Shown in pieces: positions 5,413-6,222 of a DNA stretch of 6,222 nucleotides. The translations under genes and the position numbers were made by a program. This DNA is from an uncultured Limnohabitans sp. (GTDB lineage Bacteria; Pseudomonadota; Gammaproteobacteria; Burkholderiales; Burkholderiaceae_C). Numbering within the stretch: position 1 is the first letter of the stretch; each line of letters opens with the position of its first letter. The stretch lies in assembly GCF_937889215.1 (NCBI RefSeq), contig NZ_CALBEX010000168.1, forward strand, positions 1 to 6,222, read 5' to 3'. Below the pieces are notes generated by a model, which was not told where the DNA came from, did no database searches, and saw only the letters and a list, made by a program, of their open reading frames with translations.

Positions 5413-6222
5413 ATGAGAGTTTTCAAGTCATTGCTTGGTGTTGTTCTTTCGTCGGTTTTGGCAGTGAGTGCACAGGCACAACAAGCCACGATCACGCTCC
5501 ACGGCGCATCTCAATTTGCGGATGACCATGCCTTTACCAAAACGATGGTGAGGTTCGAAGAGCTGGTTAAAAAATACTACGGTAAACCGGTCAATTTTGT
5601 ACTGCACAAAAACAGCGAATTGGGTCTTGAGAAAGACTATTTCGCCTACATGAACCAGGGCAAAGCAGTGGACTACGCCATTGTTTCGCCAGCCCACATG
5701 TCGACATTTTCAAAGGCCGCACCGTTCATCGACGCGCCATTCCTTTTCAGTGACCTGAACCATTGGAACAAGGTCTTGGACCAAGACGTGCTCAAGCCCA
5801 TTGCCGATGAAGTGGAGAAAAAAGCCGAAGTGAAACTCATCGGTTACGCCGGTGGTGGCGTGCGCAACTTGTTTGCCAACAAATCGGCCACCAACTTGGC
5901 TGAGCTGAAAAACCTCAAAGTGCGGGTGCAGGGCGCGCCGATTTGGAGCCGCACTTTTGCTGCTGTGGGCATGGCCCCCACTGTGATCGCTTACAACGAG
6001 GTGTACAACGCCATTCAAAACAGCGTCATCCAAGCCGGTGAAAACGAGGCCGCAGGCGTTGAGGCCATGAAATTCTACGAAGTGGCCCCCAACATCTTGA
6101 TGACCCGCCATGCCATCACCATTCGCCCATTGTGCTTCTCTGTCAAAACCATGAAAAAGTTGCCAGCCGATTTGCAGGCCGCGATCATCAAAGCGGGCAA
6201 AGAAGCGGGCGCCTATGGTCGA
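5413..6222 (+). CDS. TRAP transporter periplasmic substrate-binding protein, DctP family (3' end outside window)
   Basis: The frame is open from the ATG at 5413 to the window end: 270 codons, with perhaps 50-70 missing compared with the usual length of about 330. A Sec signal peptide is clear: MRVFK, a hydrophobic core (residues 7-18), then the AQA cleavage site after about residue 22. The mature part shows DctP features: ELGLEKDYFAYMNQGKAVDYA (69-89) for the first lobe, APFLFSDLNHW (108-118), and the conserved LKVRVQGAPIW (168-178) with R171 as the likely carboxylate-binding arginine. AVGMAPTVIAYNEVYNAIQN (184-203) and GENEAAG (209-215) follow. It delivers an organic acid or similar solute to a DctQM membrane pair, expected downstream but not in view. 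Codon use is more AT-rich than in the left half of the window, perhaps from high expression. The ligand is unknown; divergent neighbours hint at a hydroxy-acid or sugar acid. Confidence 0.92.
   Translation, partial: MRVFKSLLGVVLSSVLAVSAQAQQATITLHGASQFADDHAFTKTMVRFEELVKKYYGKPVNFVLHKNSELGLEKDYFAYMNQGKAVDYAIVSPAHMSTFSKAAPFIDAPFLFSDLNHWNKVLDQDVLKPIADEVEKKAEVKLIGYAGGGVRNLFANKSATNLAELKNLKVRVQGAPIWSRTFAAVGMAPTVIAYNEVYNAIQNSVIQAGENEAAGVEAMKFYEVAPNILMTRHAITIRPLCFSVKTMKKLPADLQAAIIKAGKEAGAYGR

Noticed and set aside
5428..6111. Two minus-strand open frames opposite the TRAP binding protein.
   Set aside because: Both are antisense to a gene with a strong ribosome binding site, signal peptide and DctP motifs.
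1..6222. tRNA, rRNA, CRISPR arrays, insertion sequences or attachment sites.
   Set aside because: No cloverleaf, repeat-spacer pattern, transposase-like frame or long terminal repeat was seen by reading both strands; no computational search could be run.

Overview
The window looks like chromosomal DNA of a betaproteobacterium, most likely Burkholderiales and perhaps Comamonadaceae. The basis is high GC in most genes, dense gene packing, a selenoneine-type gene set known from Variovorax and relatives, and a DctP-type TRAP binding protein. The taxonomic call is inference.

Left half (1-3297): a selenium metabolism locus. On the minus strand, a glycosyltransferase resembling selenosugar synthase SenB (1035-2024) abuts a pyridine nucleotide-disulfide oxidoreductase (1-1034). 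The oxidoreductase is of the kind found next to, or fused N-terminally to, selenophosphate synthetase SelD, and the window edge cuts it off. On the plus strand, diverging from senB, lies an EgtB-like non-heme iron enzyme resembling selenoneine synthase SenA (2023-3297). Together these suggest the route selenide -> selenophosphate (SelD/SenC, expected just outside the window) -> selenosugar (SenB) -> selenoneine from hercynine (SenA). No egtD hercynine synthase is visible here. The senA and senB start codons overlap in a CATG palindrome or lie within about 15 bases of each other, so there is almost no conventional intergenic region.

Middle (3302-5211, minus strand): a two-gene unit. A 3-hydroxyisobutyrate dehydrogenase-like beta-hydroxyacid dehydrogenase is translationally coupled through an ATGA overlap to a Gfo/Idh/MocA-family oxidoreductase. 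The latter ends 4 bases from the end of senA, tail to tail. The substrates cannot be read from the sequence.

Right (5212-6222): a 201-base divergent intergenic region with three inverted repeats leads into a TRAP transporter periplasmic binding protein (DctP family) on the plus strand. It has a clear signal peptide and ribosome binding site and is cut off at the window end. The binding protein and the two dehydrogenases plausibly form one uptake and catabolism module for a sugar-derived or hydroxy-acid substrate, unrelated to selenium. That link rests only on position.
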